This document shows, in pieces, positions 55,991 through 64,000 of a stretch of DNA of 64,000 nt. This DNA comes from Janthinobacterium rivuli (lineage in GTDB: Bacteria; Pseudomonadota; Gammaproteobacteria; Burkholderiales; Burkholderiaceae_D), in assembly GCF_029690045.1 (NCBI RefSeq), contig NZ_CP121464.1, forward strand, positions 930,001 to 994,000, written 5' to 3'. Numbering within the stretch: position 1 is the first letter of the stretch; each line of letters opens with the position of its first letter. The translations under genes were made by a program, and so were the position numbers. Below the pieces are notes generated by a model that was given only the letters and a program-made list of their open reading frames with translations, was not told where the DNA came from and did no database searches.

Positions 55991-58252
55991 CTAAGCTTGA
56001 CGCTGGGTCAGCCAGACGAGAAAGTCGGCTAGCGGCATGGGCCGCGCATACAGATAGCCTTGCAAGCCATCGCAATCGTGGGCGAGCAGGAAATCGGCCT
56101 GCTCCTGCGTTTCCACGCCTTCGGCCACGACGCGCAAGCCCAGGTGGCGCGCCATGGCCAGGATCGCTTGCACGATGGCCGTGTCGCGCGCATCGCGCGG
56201 TGTGTCGTCGATGAAGCGCTTGTCGATTTTGAGTTCATACAGCGGCATCGAGGTCAGGTAGGCGAGGCTGGAATAGCCGGTGCCGAAATCGTCGATGGAA
56301 AAGCGGATGCCCAGGGCCGCCAGCTCGCGCATGCGCGCCAGCGAGGCGTCGCGCTGGTCGATCAGCAAACCCTCCGTCAGTTCCAGGATCAGGGCGCCGG
56401 CCGGCGTGCCGTGTTCGGCCAGCGCCGCCTGCACGCGGGCGGCGAAATCGGGCTGGCGAAACTGCGCCGGACTGACATTCACCGACAGGGCGACGGGCTG
56501 CCCGGCCCGCGCCAGCATGGTCGCCGCGCGGCACGCTTCGCGCAGGGCCCAGTGCCCGAGCTTGACGATCAGTCCCGATTCCTCGGCGATGGGAATGAAC
56601 ACGCCAGGCGCGATGTATGTGCCGTCCGCTTGCGGCCAGCGCATCAGCAATTCGGCGCCCGTCACCCGGCCGTGGCGGTCGACCTGCGGCTGCACGTGCA
56701 TGCATAATTGACTGGCATCGAGGGCGCGCGCCAGCGCCCGTTCCAGGGTCAGGCGGCGCTCCACGCCCGCCTGCATGGCCGCTTCAAAGAAGGCGATGCC
56801 GTTGCGTCCTTCCGCTTTGGCGCGGTACATGGCGATGTCCGCTTCGCGCAGCAGGTCGTGCGCCTGCTGGCCCGCTTTCGGCAGCAGGGTCACGCCGATG
56901 CTGGCGCTGCAATGATAGGACTGCCCGTCGATATCGAAGTCGCGCGCGATGGCGGCGCGGATTTTCTCGGCCACCTGGGCTGCCGCGCGGGCGGCGCTGT
57001 CCAGGTCATCGGCCAGGTGCGCCAGCAGCACGACGAATTCGTCGCCGCCGATGCGCGCCACCGTGTCGGCCTTGCGCATCAGCTGCGCCAGCCGTTCGCC
57101 CGCCAGGCGCAGCAGCGCGTCGCCGGTGGCGTGACCGCGCGCGTCGTTGATGTGCTTAAAGTGGTCGAGGTCGATGAACATCAGCGCGCTGATGGACTGG
57201 TCGCGCGGTGCGGCGGCCAGCAGGTGAGCGATGCGGTCCATCAGCAGGCGCCGGTTGGGCAGGCCCGTCAGCACGTCGTAGAAGGCCAGGCGGTGGATGT
57301 CCGCTTCCGATTTCTTGCGCTCGTCGATTTCGCGCTCGACGGCCACCCAGTGCGTCTGCTTGCCGTCCGCATCCGTGAACGGCACCAGTTCCGCTTCCAC
57401 CCAGTACGCCTTGCCGGCCTTGTTGTAATTCAGCAATTCCGCCCTGGCCGGCTGGGCCTGGGCCATGGCGGCGGCGATGCGCGCCAGTTCGTCCGTATCG
57501 GTGGCGTCGCCTTGCTGGAACAGCAGGCTGCGGCCCAGCACCTCGGCGCGCGCATAGCCGCTGCTGCGCTCGAAGGCGTCGTTGACGAAGATGATGCGCG
57601 TGGCCGATACCGTGCCGGAGTCGGGGGCATCGCTCACTTCGGCGATCATCACCATGTCGTTCAGGCGGGCCAGCGCCGTGGCCGTCAAGCGCAGGTCGGC
57701 GTTCAGCTGCGACAGGGCCTGGCTGCTGCGTTCCAGGTGGCGCAGCAGGAAGGCGCAGGACAGGGTCAGCACGGCGGCGATGAACAGGAAGTTCAGGGCC
57801 ACGATCAGCGCGCGCAGCACGGGGGAGTCGGGCACGCCCTGCACGTGCAGGGCGACGTCGGGATGCAGGCCGAGGACAAAGATGGTCAGCGACGTCAGGG
57901 CCAGGGTCGACAAGGCGGGCCGCATCCCCAGCAGCAGGGCCGCCAGCACGGGCATGAGCATCATGTAGATCTGGCTGACGGGGCCGATTTTCAGGAGCAG
58001 GCCCACGCCCACCAGGTAGGCGATGATGAGAAATTGCCACACGCGCCAGCGGTAGGGCATGGCGCGCCAATGCCAGATGAGGCCGATCCAGCCGATGGCC
58101 AGCACGTCGAGGATGACTATGGACCAGATAGCTTCGCGCGCGGCCAGCAGGGCGCTGGGAATGGCAGTGACGATGCCCAGCAGCAGCACCGCCTGCAGCA
58201 GGCGCGCAAAAATCTGTCCGCGCCAGTGCGCGAGATCGTTTGACGCGGCCAC
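55991..58252 (-). CDS. Membrane-bound PAS-GGDEF-EAL cyclic-di-GMP enzyme
   Basis: A 753-residue protein with six or so N-terminal membrane segments (about 15-170), a PAS domain (about 190-310), a diguanylate cyclase domain (DIHRLAFYDVLTGLPNRRLLMD; active site RIGGDEFVVLL) and an EAL phosphodiesterase domain. The latter shows AELLMRWPQ in place of EAL, with DDFGTGYSS, YELKIDKRFI and EGVETQEQ intact. It may make or degrade c-di-GMP, and with both sites kept it is probably bifunctional or switchable by the PAS signal. GTG 58252 follows AAAGGA. Confidence 0.9.
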   Translation of the reverse strand: MAASNDLAHWRGQIFARLLQAVLLLGIVTAIPSALLAAREAIWSIVILDVLAIGWIGLIWHWRAMPYRWRVWQFLIIAYLVGVGLLLKIGPVSQIYMMLMPVLAALLLGMRPALSTLALTSLTIFVLGLHPDVALHVQGVPDSPVLRALIVALNFLFIAAVLTLSCAFLLRHLERSSQALSQLNADLRLTATALARLNDMVMIAEVSDAPDSGTVSATRIIFVNDAFERSSGYARAEVLGRSLLFQQGDATDTDELARIAAAMAQAQPARAELLNYNKAGKAYWVEAELVPFTDADGKQTHWVAVEREIDERKKSEADIHRLAFYDVLTGLPNRRLLMDRIAHLLAAAPRDQSISALMFIDLDHFKHINDARGHATGDALLRLAGERLAQLMRKADTVARIGGDEFVVLLAHLADDLDSAARAAAQVAEKIRAAIARDFDIDGQSYHCSASIGVTLLPKAGQQAHDLLREADIAMYRAKAEGRNGIAFFEAAMQAGVERRLTLERALARALDASQLCMHVQPQVDRHGRVTGAELLMRWPQADGTYIAPGVFIPIAEESGLIVKLGHWALREACRAATMLARAGQPVALSVNVSPAQFRQPDFAARVQAALAEHGTPAGALILELTEGLLIDQRDASLARMRELAALGIRFSIDDFGTGYSSLAYLTSMPLYELKIDKRFIDDTPRDARDTAIVQAILAMARHLGLRVVAEGVETQEQADFLLAHDCDGLQGYLYARPMPLADFLVWLTQRQA

Positions 58253-58340
58253 GCTGCCGTCCTTTCACCAGTGAGCTCTGCTGCCGAGCTGAGCAGTATG
58301 GTAAAAATATTACGCGGTATCTTTCAGCATGTCATCTTGA

Positions 58341-59168
58341 TCATTCGGCATGATTGACGGCGCGACCACCTTCCGCTGCCGGCCAGTAGTGGCTATCGGG
58401 CGTGTCGCGCGCGCCGAAGATGGCCTGGCCGACGCGCACGACGGTGGCGCCTTCTTCAATGGCGATTTCATAATCGCCGGACATGCCCATCGACAGTTCG
58501 TCGAGGCCGATGCCATGCGGGACGTCCTGGCGCAGCCGGTCGCGCAGTGTGCGCAGCAGCACGAAGCAGCGGCGCACGCGCACGGCTTCCGCCGACAACA
58601 GCGCCAGGGTCATGAGACCGCGCACGCGCAGCGCCGGGAAGGCGGGCAGCTGGCGCAGGAAAGCGGCCACCTCGTCCGGCGGCAAGCCGTATTTGCTGGC
58701 TTCGCCCGAGGTGTTCACTTGCACGAACACATCGAGTCCGCGCCCTTCCGCTTGCAGGCGCCGCTCCAGCGCCTCGGCCACGCGCAGGCTGTCGAGGGCC
58801 TGGAATTCGCTGGCAAAGCGCGCCACCAGCTTGGCCTTGTTGGTCTGCAAATGGCCGATCACCGACCATTGCAGGTCGGCCAGGTCCGCCATCGCTTCCC
58901 ACTTGCGGCCCGCCTCCTGCGGCTTGTTTTCTCCCAGCATGCGGCAACCGGCGGCGTACGCCAGGCGCAGGCTCGCTTCGGGCTTGGTCTTGCTGACGGG
59001 CAGCAGGCGCACGCCGGCCGGGTCGCGCCCGACCCGCTGGCACGCGGCCGCCATGCGCGCATGCACCGCCGCCAGATTGCGGCGGAAATCGTCTACCGAC
59101 ACGGCTTGCGGCCAGCGCCCATGCCGCTCATGCATGGTGGGAGTGAGCAAGGGGATGTCGTTGTGCAT
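58341..59168 (-). CDS. YggS/PLPBP family PLP-binding protein
   Basis: A 275-residue cytosolic protein of the alanine-racemase-like YggS family, which binds pyridoxal phosphate and keeps vitamin B6 and amino-acid balance. The PLP Lys is in LPVSKTKP. GENKPQEAGRKWEAM, LQWSVIGHLQTNKA, VNTSGEASKYG and LSMGMSGDYEIAIEEGATVVRVG are typical. The N-terminus is about 25 residues longer than usual; the inner ATG at 59135 is an alternative start. It is divergent from a MocR regulator, itself a PLP-binding type. Confidence 0.93.
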   Translation of the reverse strand: MHNDIPLLTPTMHERHGRWPQAVSVDDFRRNLAAVHARMAAACQRVGRDPAGVRLLPVSKTKPEASLRLAYAAGCRMLGENKPQEAGRKWEAMADLADLQWSVIGHLQTNKAKLVARFASEFQALDSLRVAEALERRLQAEGRGLDVFVQVNTSGEASKYGLPPDEVAAFLRQLPAFPALRVRGLMTLALLSAEAVRVRRCFVLLRTLRDRLRQDVPHGIGLDELSMGMSGDYEIAIEEGATVVRVGQAIFGARDTPDSHYWPAAEGGRAVNHAE

Positions 59169-59232
59169 GTGTCAGCCTTGTATTCGCCTTTTATTAGCGG
59201 CAGGAGTCGCCGCAGTGGTATATTATTGTCCT

Positions 59233-60564
59233 ATGCCAAAATATATCATGTCTGAGACTATCGTGAAAATCACAGGGAAAACCGCGGCGGAGCTGTTCGA
59301 CAGCATCCGCGCGCTGACGCAGGCGGGAGAATTGGCGCCGGGCCAGGAGCTGCCCACCGTGCGCGAGCTGGCCGCCGCCTTGGGCGTCAACCGCAATACC
59401 GTGTCGCTGGCGTACCAGCGCCTGGTGACGGCCGGCATCGCGGTCACGCAAGGGCGTCTGGGCACGGCCATCCGCGCGCAGCGCGATCCGGGCGAGCAGG
59501 AAGGCTTGCTGCCCGGCTCGCCGCTGGCCGACCTGGGCGGCGGTAACCCGAACCTTGCCTGGTTGCCTGATGTCGGCGCGGCCCTGGCGCGCAAGCCATA
59601 CCGCCCGCGCCTGTATGGCGAGGCTACCGTCGATCCGGAACTGGAAGCCCTGGCGCGGCGCTGGATGGCCGGCGACTGCCCCGAGGGCCACGACATCACC
59701 CTGACGAATGGGGCGGTGGACGCGGTCGAGCGCCTCCTGGGTGCGTATCTGGTCGCGGGCGACAAGGTGGCCGTGGAAGACCCATGTTTCATCAGCAGCA
59801 TCAACACCTTGCGCAGCGCCGGGCTGCACGCCGTTGGCGTGGCGGTCGATGTCGAGGGCATGCAGGCCGGGGCGCTGGAACGGGCGCTGGCGCAAGGCGC
59901 GCAAGCCGTCATCGTGACGCCGCGCGCGCACAATCCGACCGGGTGCAGCCTGAGCGCGGCGCGCGCGGCCCAGCTGCGCGCCGTGCTGGCCGCTTACCCG
60001 CACGTGCTGGTGATCGTCGACGACCATTTCTCGCTGCTGTCCGTCGCCGGCTACCAGGATGTGATTCCGCCTGCAGCCCGGCGCTGGGCGCTGATCCGTT
60101 CAGTGTCGAAGATCTTCGGCCCCGACCTGCGCCTGGCCGTTGTCGCCAGCGACGGGCCGACCGCCCAGCGCCTGCGTCTGCGCCTGGCGCCCGGCACGAA
60201 CTGGGTCAGCCATCTCTTGCAGGATGCCGTGAGCGCCTGCCTGTCGTCGCCCGACGTGTCCGCGCAAGTGGTCCTGGCCCGCGCCGACTATGCGCGCCGC
60301 CGCGACATGGTGGCGGCGGCGCTGGCGGCGCACGGCCTGGTCTGCGCCAGTCCCGCCGATGGCCTGAACCTGTGGCTGCCACTGCCGGATAGCAGCCAAG
60401 CGGCCGTGCTGGCGCTGGCCCGGCATGGCTGGCTGGTGCGCGGCGGCGAAGCCTTCGGCGTGCAGGTGTTGACGCAGGGATTGCGGATCACCGTGTCGAC
60501 CATCGATGAAGCTGGCGCGCAGGCGTTCGCCGCGGTGCTGGCCCAGGTGCTGGGCCAGCCATAG
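59233..60564 (+). CDS. MocR-type (GntR HTH + aminotransferase-like) regulator, PtsJ-like
   Basis: A 443-residue regulator. The winged helix (GKTAAELFDSIRALTQAGELAPGQELPTVRELAAALGVNRNTVSLAY) is followed by a fold-type I aminotransferase-like domain with NPTG (HNPTG), VDDHF and the PLP Lys in SVSKIFGPDLRL. PLP, or the aldimine, acts as effector. It resembles Salmonella PtsJ, which controls pyridoxal-kinase genes, and its divergent neighbour is a YggS protein, which supports a role in B6 homeostasis. The start is uncertain: ATG 59233 or 59248, neither with a Shine-Dalgarno. A TATATT at 59219-59224 would give a nearly leaderless message. Confidence 0.88.
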   Translation: MPKYIMSETIVKITGKTAAELFDSIRALTQAGELAPGQELPTVRELAAALGVNRNTVSLAYQRLVTAGIAVTQGRLGTAIRAQRDPGEQEGLLPGSPLADLGGGNPNLAWLPDVGAALARKPYRPRLYGEATVDPELEALARRWMAGDCPEGHDITLTNGAVDAVERLLGAYLVAGDKVAVEDPCFISSINTLRSAGLHAVGVAVDVEGMQAGALERALAQGAQAVIVTPRAHNPTGCSLSAARAAQLRAVLAAYPHVLVIVDDHFSLLSVAGYQDVIPPAARRWALIRSVSKIFGPDLRLAVVASDGPTAQRLRLRLAPGTNWVSHLLQDAVSACLSSPDVSAQVVLARADYARRRDMVAAALAAHGLVCASPADGLNLWLPLPDSSQAAVLALARHGWLVRGGEAFGVQVLTQGLRITVSTIDEAGAQAFAAVLAQVLGQP

Positions 60565-60597
60565 TTTTTTAATTCCTCGCCACAGAAAGGGAACATC

Positions 60598-61317
60598 ATG
60601 AAAGTCCATTTCATCGTGCATGAAGCGTTCGAGGCGCCGGGCGCCTATGAGACATGGGTGCGCGAGCGCGGCCACCAGGCTACGTATTCCCGCGTCCATG
60701 CCCATGAACCGCTGCCCGGCTCCATCGCGGACATCGACCTGCTGGTCGTCATGGGCGGGCCGCAGTCGCCGTCGACGACGCGCGAGGAATGCCCGCATTT
60801 CGACGCCGCAGCCGAACAGGCCCTGATAGCCGCCTGTGCCGCCGCAGACAAGGCCGTCGTCGGCGTTTGCCTGGGCGCGCAGCTGATCGGCGCAGCCCTG
60901 GGAGCGCGCCATGCGCACAGCCCAGAAAAGGAGATCGGCAAGTTCCCCATCGTGCTGACGGCAGACGGAAAGGTGAACGACAAGTTCAAGCATGTCGGCG
61001 ATGTCCTGGAAAGCGGGCATTGGCATAGCGACATGCCGGGGCTGACCGACAGCGCGAAGGTCATCGCCTATAGCCAGGGCTGCCCCCGCCAGATCATCGA
61101 ATACGGCAATCTGGTATACGGCTTCCAGTGCCATATGGAGTTCACGCCGGAGGTGGTCGAGCTGCTGATCGCCGCGGCAGAAACGGAACTGGCCACGCTC
61201 GCGTCCCACCGCTTCGTGCAGCAGCCAGCCACCTTGCGCGTCCACGACTGGCAAGCCATGAACGGCCAGCTGTTTGTTTTCCTTGACCGGCTGATGCAGG
61301 CGTACGCAGCGCAATAA
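60598..61317 (+). CDS. Class I glutamine amidotransferase family protein
   Basis: A 239-residue cytosolic protein of the GMP-synthase-like class I GATase family. The nucleophile elbow is VGVCLGAQLIG (Cys about residue 90), the triad's His and Glu are in FQCHMEFTPE, and LLVVMGGPQSPSTT is the oxyanion loop. No synthetase domain is attached, as in many stand-alone GATases, some of which hydrolyse gamma-glutamyl compounds. AAGGGA precedes ATG 60598. The IS copy 2 begins five bases after its stop. Confidence 0.88.
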   Translation: MKVHFIVHEAFEAPGAYETWVRERGHQATYSRVHAHEPLPGSIADIDLLVVMGGPQSPSTTREECPHFDAAAEQALIAACAAADKAVVGVCLGAQLIGAALGARHAHSPEKEIGKFPIVLTADGKVNDKFKHVGDVLESGHWHSDMPGLTDSAKVIAYSQGCPRQIIEYGNLVYGFQCHMEFTPEVVELLIAAAETELATLASHRFVQQPATLRVHDWQAMNGQLFVFLDRLMQAYAAQ

Positions 61318-61321
61318 AAAA

Positions 61322-62381
61322 GGCTCTGTCATCGGCAAGTAGGGGAAATGCCGGAATCTTCCTGTGACCGTGCTGTCTGACTCTGCATACCCACCCTGCA
61401 GGAGCAGATCATGCGGCCAGCCGAATGGATCACCTTGATTGCGCAGTTTGCTCAGCTGAGCCAACGCCAGCGGCAGGCAGGCATTGCCCTGTTGCGTGGC
61501 AACTCTCCACAAGACGCGACCGTCGCGCTGCTAGAAAGTGTGGCCCAACCGCGATTGGCCTGTCCCGCTTGCCATTCAGACCAATTGCACCGGCATGGCC
61601 ATGCGCACGGTTTGCAGCGCTACCGCTGCATGTCCTGCGGCCGCACCTTCAATGCCTTGACTGGCACGCCGCTGGCCCGCTTGCGCCACAAGGCGCTGTG
61701 GCTCGACTACGCCGATTGCCTTCTGGCATCGGATTCCGTGCGCAAGGCGGCGTTACAGCTGGGCGTACACCGTAACACTACGTTCCGCTGGCGCCACCGG
61801 TTTTTGTCGTTGGCAAAGACGGACAGACCGCATGGTCTGCACGGCATTGCCGAAGCCGACGAGTTATATCTGCTGGAATCGGAAAAGGGATCCAGAAACA
61901 TGACGCGTCCGGCGCGCCGCCGGGGCGACCATGCCTACAAGCGCGGCATTTCCAATGAACAGGTCTGCATCCTGGTGGCGCGCGACCGCACGGGGCAGAC
62001 GCTCGATTTTGTCACGGGAAAAGGGGCGTTGACGAAAGCGCAGCTGCATCATTGCTTGTTACCCGTTATCGACAAGGACGTGCTGCTGGTGACCGATGGC
62101 CATGCCGCCTACCGGGCCTTTGCGAGGGAAGCGGGCATCAGCCACCAGGCCGTCAACTTGCGCGCCGGCATCCGCGTGCAGGGCGCCGCCCATGTGCAGA
62201 ACGTCAATGCCTATCACAGCCGTTTGCGGCAATGGCTGGGTCCGTTTCATGGCGTGGCGACGCGCTACCTGCCGAACTACCTGGGATGGCGCTGGATACT
62301 CGACGCCAGGCGTATCCGCTCACCGGAAACGTTATTGAAAGCAACGCTGGGCGCATTCCCACATTTGACGGTGACATAGCC
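61322..62381 (+). mobile_element. IS1595-family-like insertion sequence, copy 2
   Basis: A 1060-bp element with the same ends as copy 1 (GGCTCTGTCATCGGCAAGT left, GGTGACATAGCC right). It is flanked by its own 8-bp target duplication ATAAAAAA (61314-61321 and 62382-62389). It is inserted in the A-tract of the psiF terminator, i.e. a T-tract on the minus strand. Not a recent copy of the first: the transposases differ at 17 residues. Confidence 0.92.
61411..62379 (+). CDS. IS1595-type transposase (ISXO2-like DDE), copy 2
   Basis: A 322-residue transposase. Copy 1 and copy 2 are identical over residues about 102-190 and most of the C-terminal half. The 17 differences cluster in the N-terminal 101 residues, the RRRGDHAYKRG stretch and LRQWLGPF. 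The zinc ribbon (CPACHS...CMSCGRTFN) and the DDE core are intact, so it should be functional. ATG 61411 follows GCAGGAG. Confidence 0.92.
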   Translation: MRPAEWITLIAQFAQLSQRQRQAGIALLRGNSPQDATVALLESVAQPRLACPACHSDQLHRHGHAHGLQRYRCMSCGRTFNALTGTPLARLRHKALWLDYADCLLASDSVRKAALQLGVHRNTTFRWRHRFLSLAKTDRPHGLHGIAEADELYLLESEKGSRNMTRPARRRGDHAYKRGISNEQVCILVARDRTGQTLDFVTGKGALTKAQLHHCLLPVIDKDVLLVTDGHAAYRAFAREAGISHQAVNLRAGIRVQGAAHVQNVNAYHSRLRQWLGPFHGVATRYLPNYLGWRWILDARRIRSPETLLKATLGAFPHLTVT

Positions 62382-62383
62382 AT

Positions 62384-62410
62384 AAAAAACGCCAGCATGA
62401 TGCTGGCGTT
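62384..62410 (-). terminator. Intrinsic terminator of psiF, split from neighbour by the IS
   Basis: AACGCCAGCA (62388-62397), loop, TGCTGGCGTT (62401-62410), with the A-tract 62384-62389 acting as T-tract on the minus strand. The IS lies directly beyond, and the tract is preserved by the target duplication. Confidence 0.85.
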
Positions 62411-62431
62411 GTGGGGCAAGCAGCGAGGCGC

Positions 62432-62737
62432 TTATTTCTTCGGCGCGCTCAGGCATTCCTTCATGAAGGCCTTGCGGGCATCGCCCTTCATGTCCTTGGC
62501 GTCGACATTGCACGCTTTCATCTTGTTTTGCTGTGTCATGGCCGGTGCCGGCTTGGCGCTCAGGCATTCCTTCATGAAGGCCTTGCGCTCATCGCCTTTC
62601 TTGCCGGCGGCATCCGCATTGCAGGTCGTCATTTTTGACTGTTGCGCCGTCTTGGCGACGGGCGCCGCTTCCGGTGCGGCGGCAAAGGCGGTGCTGGCAA
62701 ACGCGGCGGCGATGCAGAGGGCGATTAATTGTTTCAT
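62432..62737 (-). CDS. PsiF repeat family exported protein
   Basis: A 101-residue protein with a signal peptide (IALCIAAAFASTAFA) and two PsiF repeats, each with MxxCNxxA, then GDxRKAFMKECLS: about residues 36-60 and 73-96. PsiF is a phosphate-starvation-induced periplasmic protein in E. coli without known function. AAGGA precedes ATG 62737. The gene is transcribed alone and ends in its own terminator. Confidence 0.92.
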   Translation of the reverse strand: MKQLIALCIAAAFASTAFAAAPEAAPVAKTAQQSKMTTCNADAAGKKGDERKAFMKECLSAKPAPAMTQQNKMKACNVDAKDMKGDARKAFMKECLSAPKK

Positions 62738-63002
62738 GGTAAATCCTTGTAGGCGCAGTCGGTGGAAGGGGACGTGCAATCGGCAGGTAATGCCGATATG
62801 CAGAACGTAACTAACTATAGGACATTTATCAACAAAATTTCCACTCGAGTGTGTCTTTTTGTTACTGGCAGGTACAAGGCGCTCCCTGGCTGGCCCGGGC
62901 AGCCATGTTGCGGCGGCAGCGCCCCTGTTTTTTGCTATGCTAGCGTCTTTCCACCGGCCGATGCCGCTGCCTTGGCCGGCGCACCCTCAATACGGAGTAG
63001 TT

Positions 63003-63542
63003 ATGGTCTCGTTGCAAGAGCAGTTTTTAAAGGCCGGCCTGGTCGACAAGAAGAAGGTCAAGCTGGCCAACCAGGACAAGAGCAAGCAAAAAAAGGACGA
63101 GCGCAAGAGCGGCACGCAAAGCGTCGACGAAGTGCGCCTGGCCGCGCTCGAGACGCAGCGCAAGAACGCGGAACGCGCGCGCGAACTGAACGCCCAGCGC
63201 GACGCGGCCGCCAACCAGAAAGCCATCGTGGCGCAGATCGCGCAAATGGTGCAAAAAAACCGCCAGAGCAAGGGCAACAACGGCGACGTGCCGTATAACT
63301 TCACGTTCAACAACAAGATCGAGCGCATCTACGTGACGGCCGCCGTGCAGGCCCACCTGGTGGCGGGCCGCCTGGTGATCATCTGCCTGGGCGGCGCCGT
63401 GGAACTGGTGCCGCGCATCATCGCCGACAAGATCGCCGAACGCGACCCGGCCATCGTCGTGCGCGTCAAGCAGGCCAGCACGGAAGTGGATGAGGACGAT
63501 CCGTATGCGGCGTTCCAGATTCCCGATGATTTGATGTGGTAA
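63003..63542 (+). CDS. DUF2058 family protein (YaiL-like)
   Basis: A 179-residue cytosolic protein of the DUF2058 family. The N-terminus SLQEQFLKAGLVDKKKVKLANQDK is the family signature, followed by a long, highly charged coiled-coil-like helix (about 25-85) and a small C-terminal domain (NFTFNNKIERIYVTAAVQAHLVAGRLVIICL ... DDPYAAFQIPDDLMW). It may bind nucleic acids; function is unproven. CGGAG precedes ATG 63003. Confidence 0.9.
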   Translation: MVSLQEQFLKAGLVDKKKVKLANQDKSKQKKDERKSGTQSVDEVRLAALETQRKNAERARELNAQRDAAANQKAIVAQIAQMVQKNRQSKGNNGDVPYNFTFNNKIERIYVTAAVQAHLVAGRLVIICLGGAVELVPRIIADKIAERDPAIVVRVKQASTEVDEDDPYAAFQIPDDLMW

Positions 63543-63584
63543 GAACGACGGGGCTGGCCGCAGCCGGCAGCCTTGCTCGATTCA

Positions 63585-63618
63585 ATAAAAACGCCAACCC
63601 GAAGGTTGGCGTTTTTAT
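63585..63618. terminator. Bidirectional intrinsic terminator
   Basis: ATAAAAACGCCAACC (63585-63599), loop CGAA, GGTTGGCGTTTTTAT (63604-63618), a perfect 15-bp stem with A- and T-tracts. It ends the DUF2058 gene and probably the partial gene to the right. Confidence 0.9.
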
Positions 63619-63697
63619 TGGCGCGGCAAATTCTGTTACCCGGCGCAAGCAAGGCACGGGGAGATGCAAGGCTAGGCCGGTATCTGGACAGTTGCCA

Positions 63698-64000
63698 TTA
63701 CTGCGCTGCGGGCGCGCTTCTCTCATTCGTGGCTTGCCTGGCAGCAGGCAGGCCAAATGACGCTGGTAATCGCCCCAGGATTTCGCCAGTGATGCCGGAG
63801 TAAAAAACGATGCCCAAGATATTCCCAGTAAGAAATACTCTATCTGTCGTAGTCACGTCGATTTGTTGTGGTGTTGAATCGGACGACTCGTAGTCGTAGG
63901 CAATGTAAGGCGATGCCAGCTGCATCACGATCATCGCCTTCAAGACCGGCAATTCTTTTGCCGCGACGGCATTTTCCAGCGTAAACTGGAATGCAGGTTT
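63698..64000 (-). CDS. C-terminal part of an unrecognised protein (runs off right edge)
   Basis: The frame is open from position 64000 to the stop at 63698; 100 residues are visible. Sequence such as KAMIVMQLASPYIAYDYESS and RVFLTGNILGIVFYSGITGEILG is beta-rich with a short hydrophobic stretch, followed by a likely disordered tail. Base composition is less GC-rich than the neighbours. The start lies outside the window. No family is recognised. Confidence 0.6.
   Translation of the reverse strand, partial: KPAFQFTLENAVAAKELPVLKAMIVMQLASPYIAYDYESSDSTPQQIDVTTTDRVFLTGNILGIVFYSGITGEILGRLPASFGLPAARQATNERSAPAAQ

Overview
The window reads as chromosomal DNA of a GC-rich betaproteobacterium of the Oxalobacteraceae (Janthinobacterium / Duganella / Massilia type). 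This is inferred from protein content: a class III alcohol dehydrogenase, a DUF6701 surface protein, a PEP-CTERM protein, a PAS chemoreceptor of the Aer kind, a DUF2058 protein and a long FadE, together with short palindromic repeats and terminators typical of that group. It is not from a sequence search. Nearly all coordinates are covered by ordinary, tightly packed genes. There is no CRISPR array, rRNA operon or prophage.

Layout. 1-12.5 kb: partial lipoprotein, glutathione-dependent formaldehyde dehydrogenase (frmA), a GlxA-type AraC regulator, a very large secreted DUF6701 protein, dienelactone hydrolase, an SRPBCC protein, an M28 aminopeptidase, a chloroperoxidase-like hydrolase and a DEAD-box RNA helicase with two C-terminal RNA-binding domains. 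12.9-19.2 kb: Aer-like chemoreceptor, a minus-strand run (lipoprotein, exported protein, MazG-like pyrophosphohydrolase, GNAT, cytochrome P450) and a divergent AraC regulator behind four 15-bp direct repeats. 19.2-26 kb: a catalytic acetolactate synthase subunit without its small subunit, divergent from an Lrp-type regulator; then a TonB-dependent receptor meeting a NarL-type two-component system. 26-33.3 kb: a PEP-CTERM protein and a plant-like subtilase in one operon, an IS1595-type element, and three tandem AIM24-family genes. 33.3-37 kb: crotonase, DUF2807, flavin reductase and glutamate dehydrogenase.

37.1-41.5 kb holds the most unusual unit: a compact four-gene minus-strand operon encoding a Stf0-type sulfotransferase, a polysaccharide pyruvyl transferase, a fusion of a PhyH-type 2-oxoglutarate oxygenase with a Rieske-like domain, and a GT2 glycosyltransferase. 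The Rieske-like domain has Cys where the last His ligand is expected. The operon lies between two hairpins, is visibly less GC-rich than its neighbours, and is preceded by a perfect 10-bp inverted repeat. I infer a cassette that builds or decorates a sulfated, pyruvylated glycan or small molecule.

41.5-64 kb: DUF819 transporter-like protein, tRNA hydroxylation protein TrhP, an AT-richer orphan gene, FadE, a repeat-built surface lipoprotein, tRNA-Phe(GAA), a MauG/CcpA-type dihaem peroxidase, an S9 peptidase, a GGDEF/EAL protein, a divergent pair linked to vitamin B6 (YggS-type PLP-binding protein and a MocR regulator), a glutamine amidotransferase, a second copy of the IS element, a PsiF protein, a DUF2058 protein and a partial gene at the right edge. 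Both IS copies sit precisely in the T-tract of an intrinsic terminator, each with its own 8-bp target duplication.
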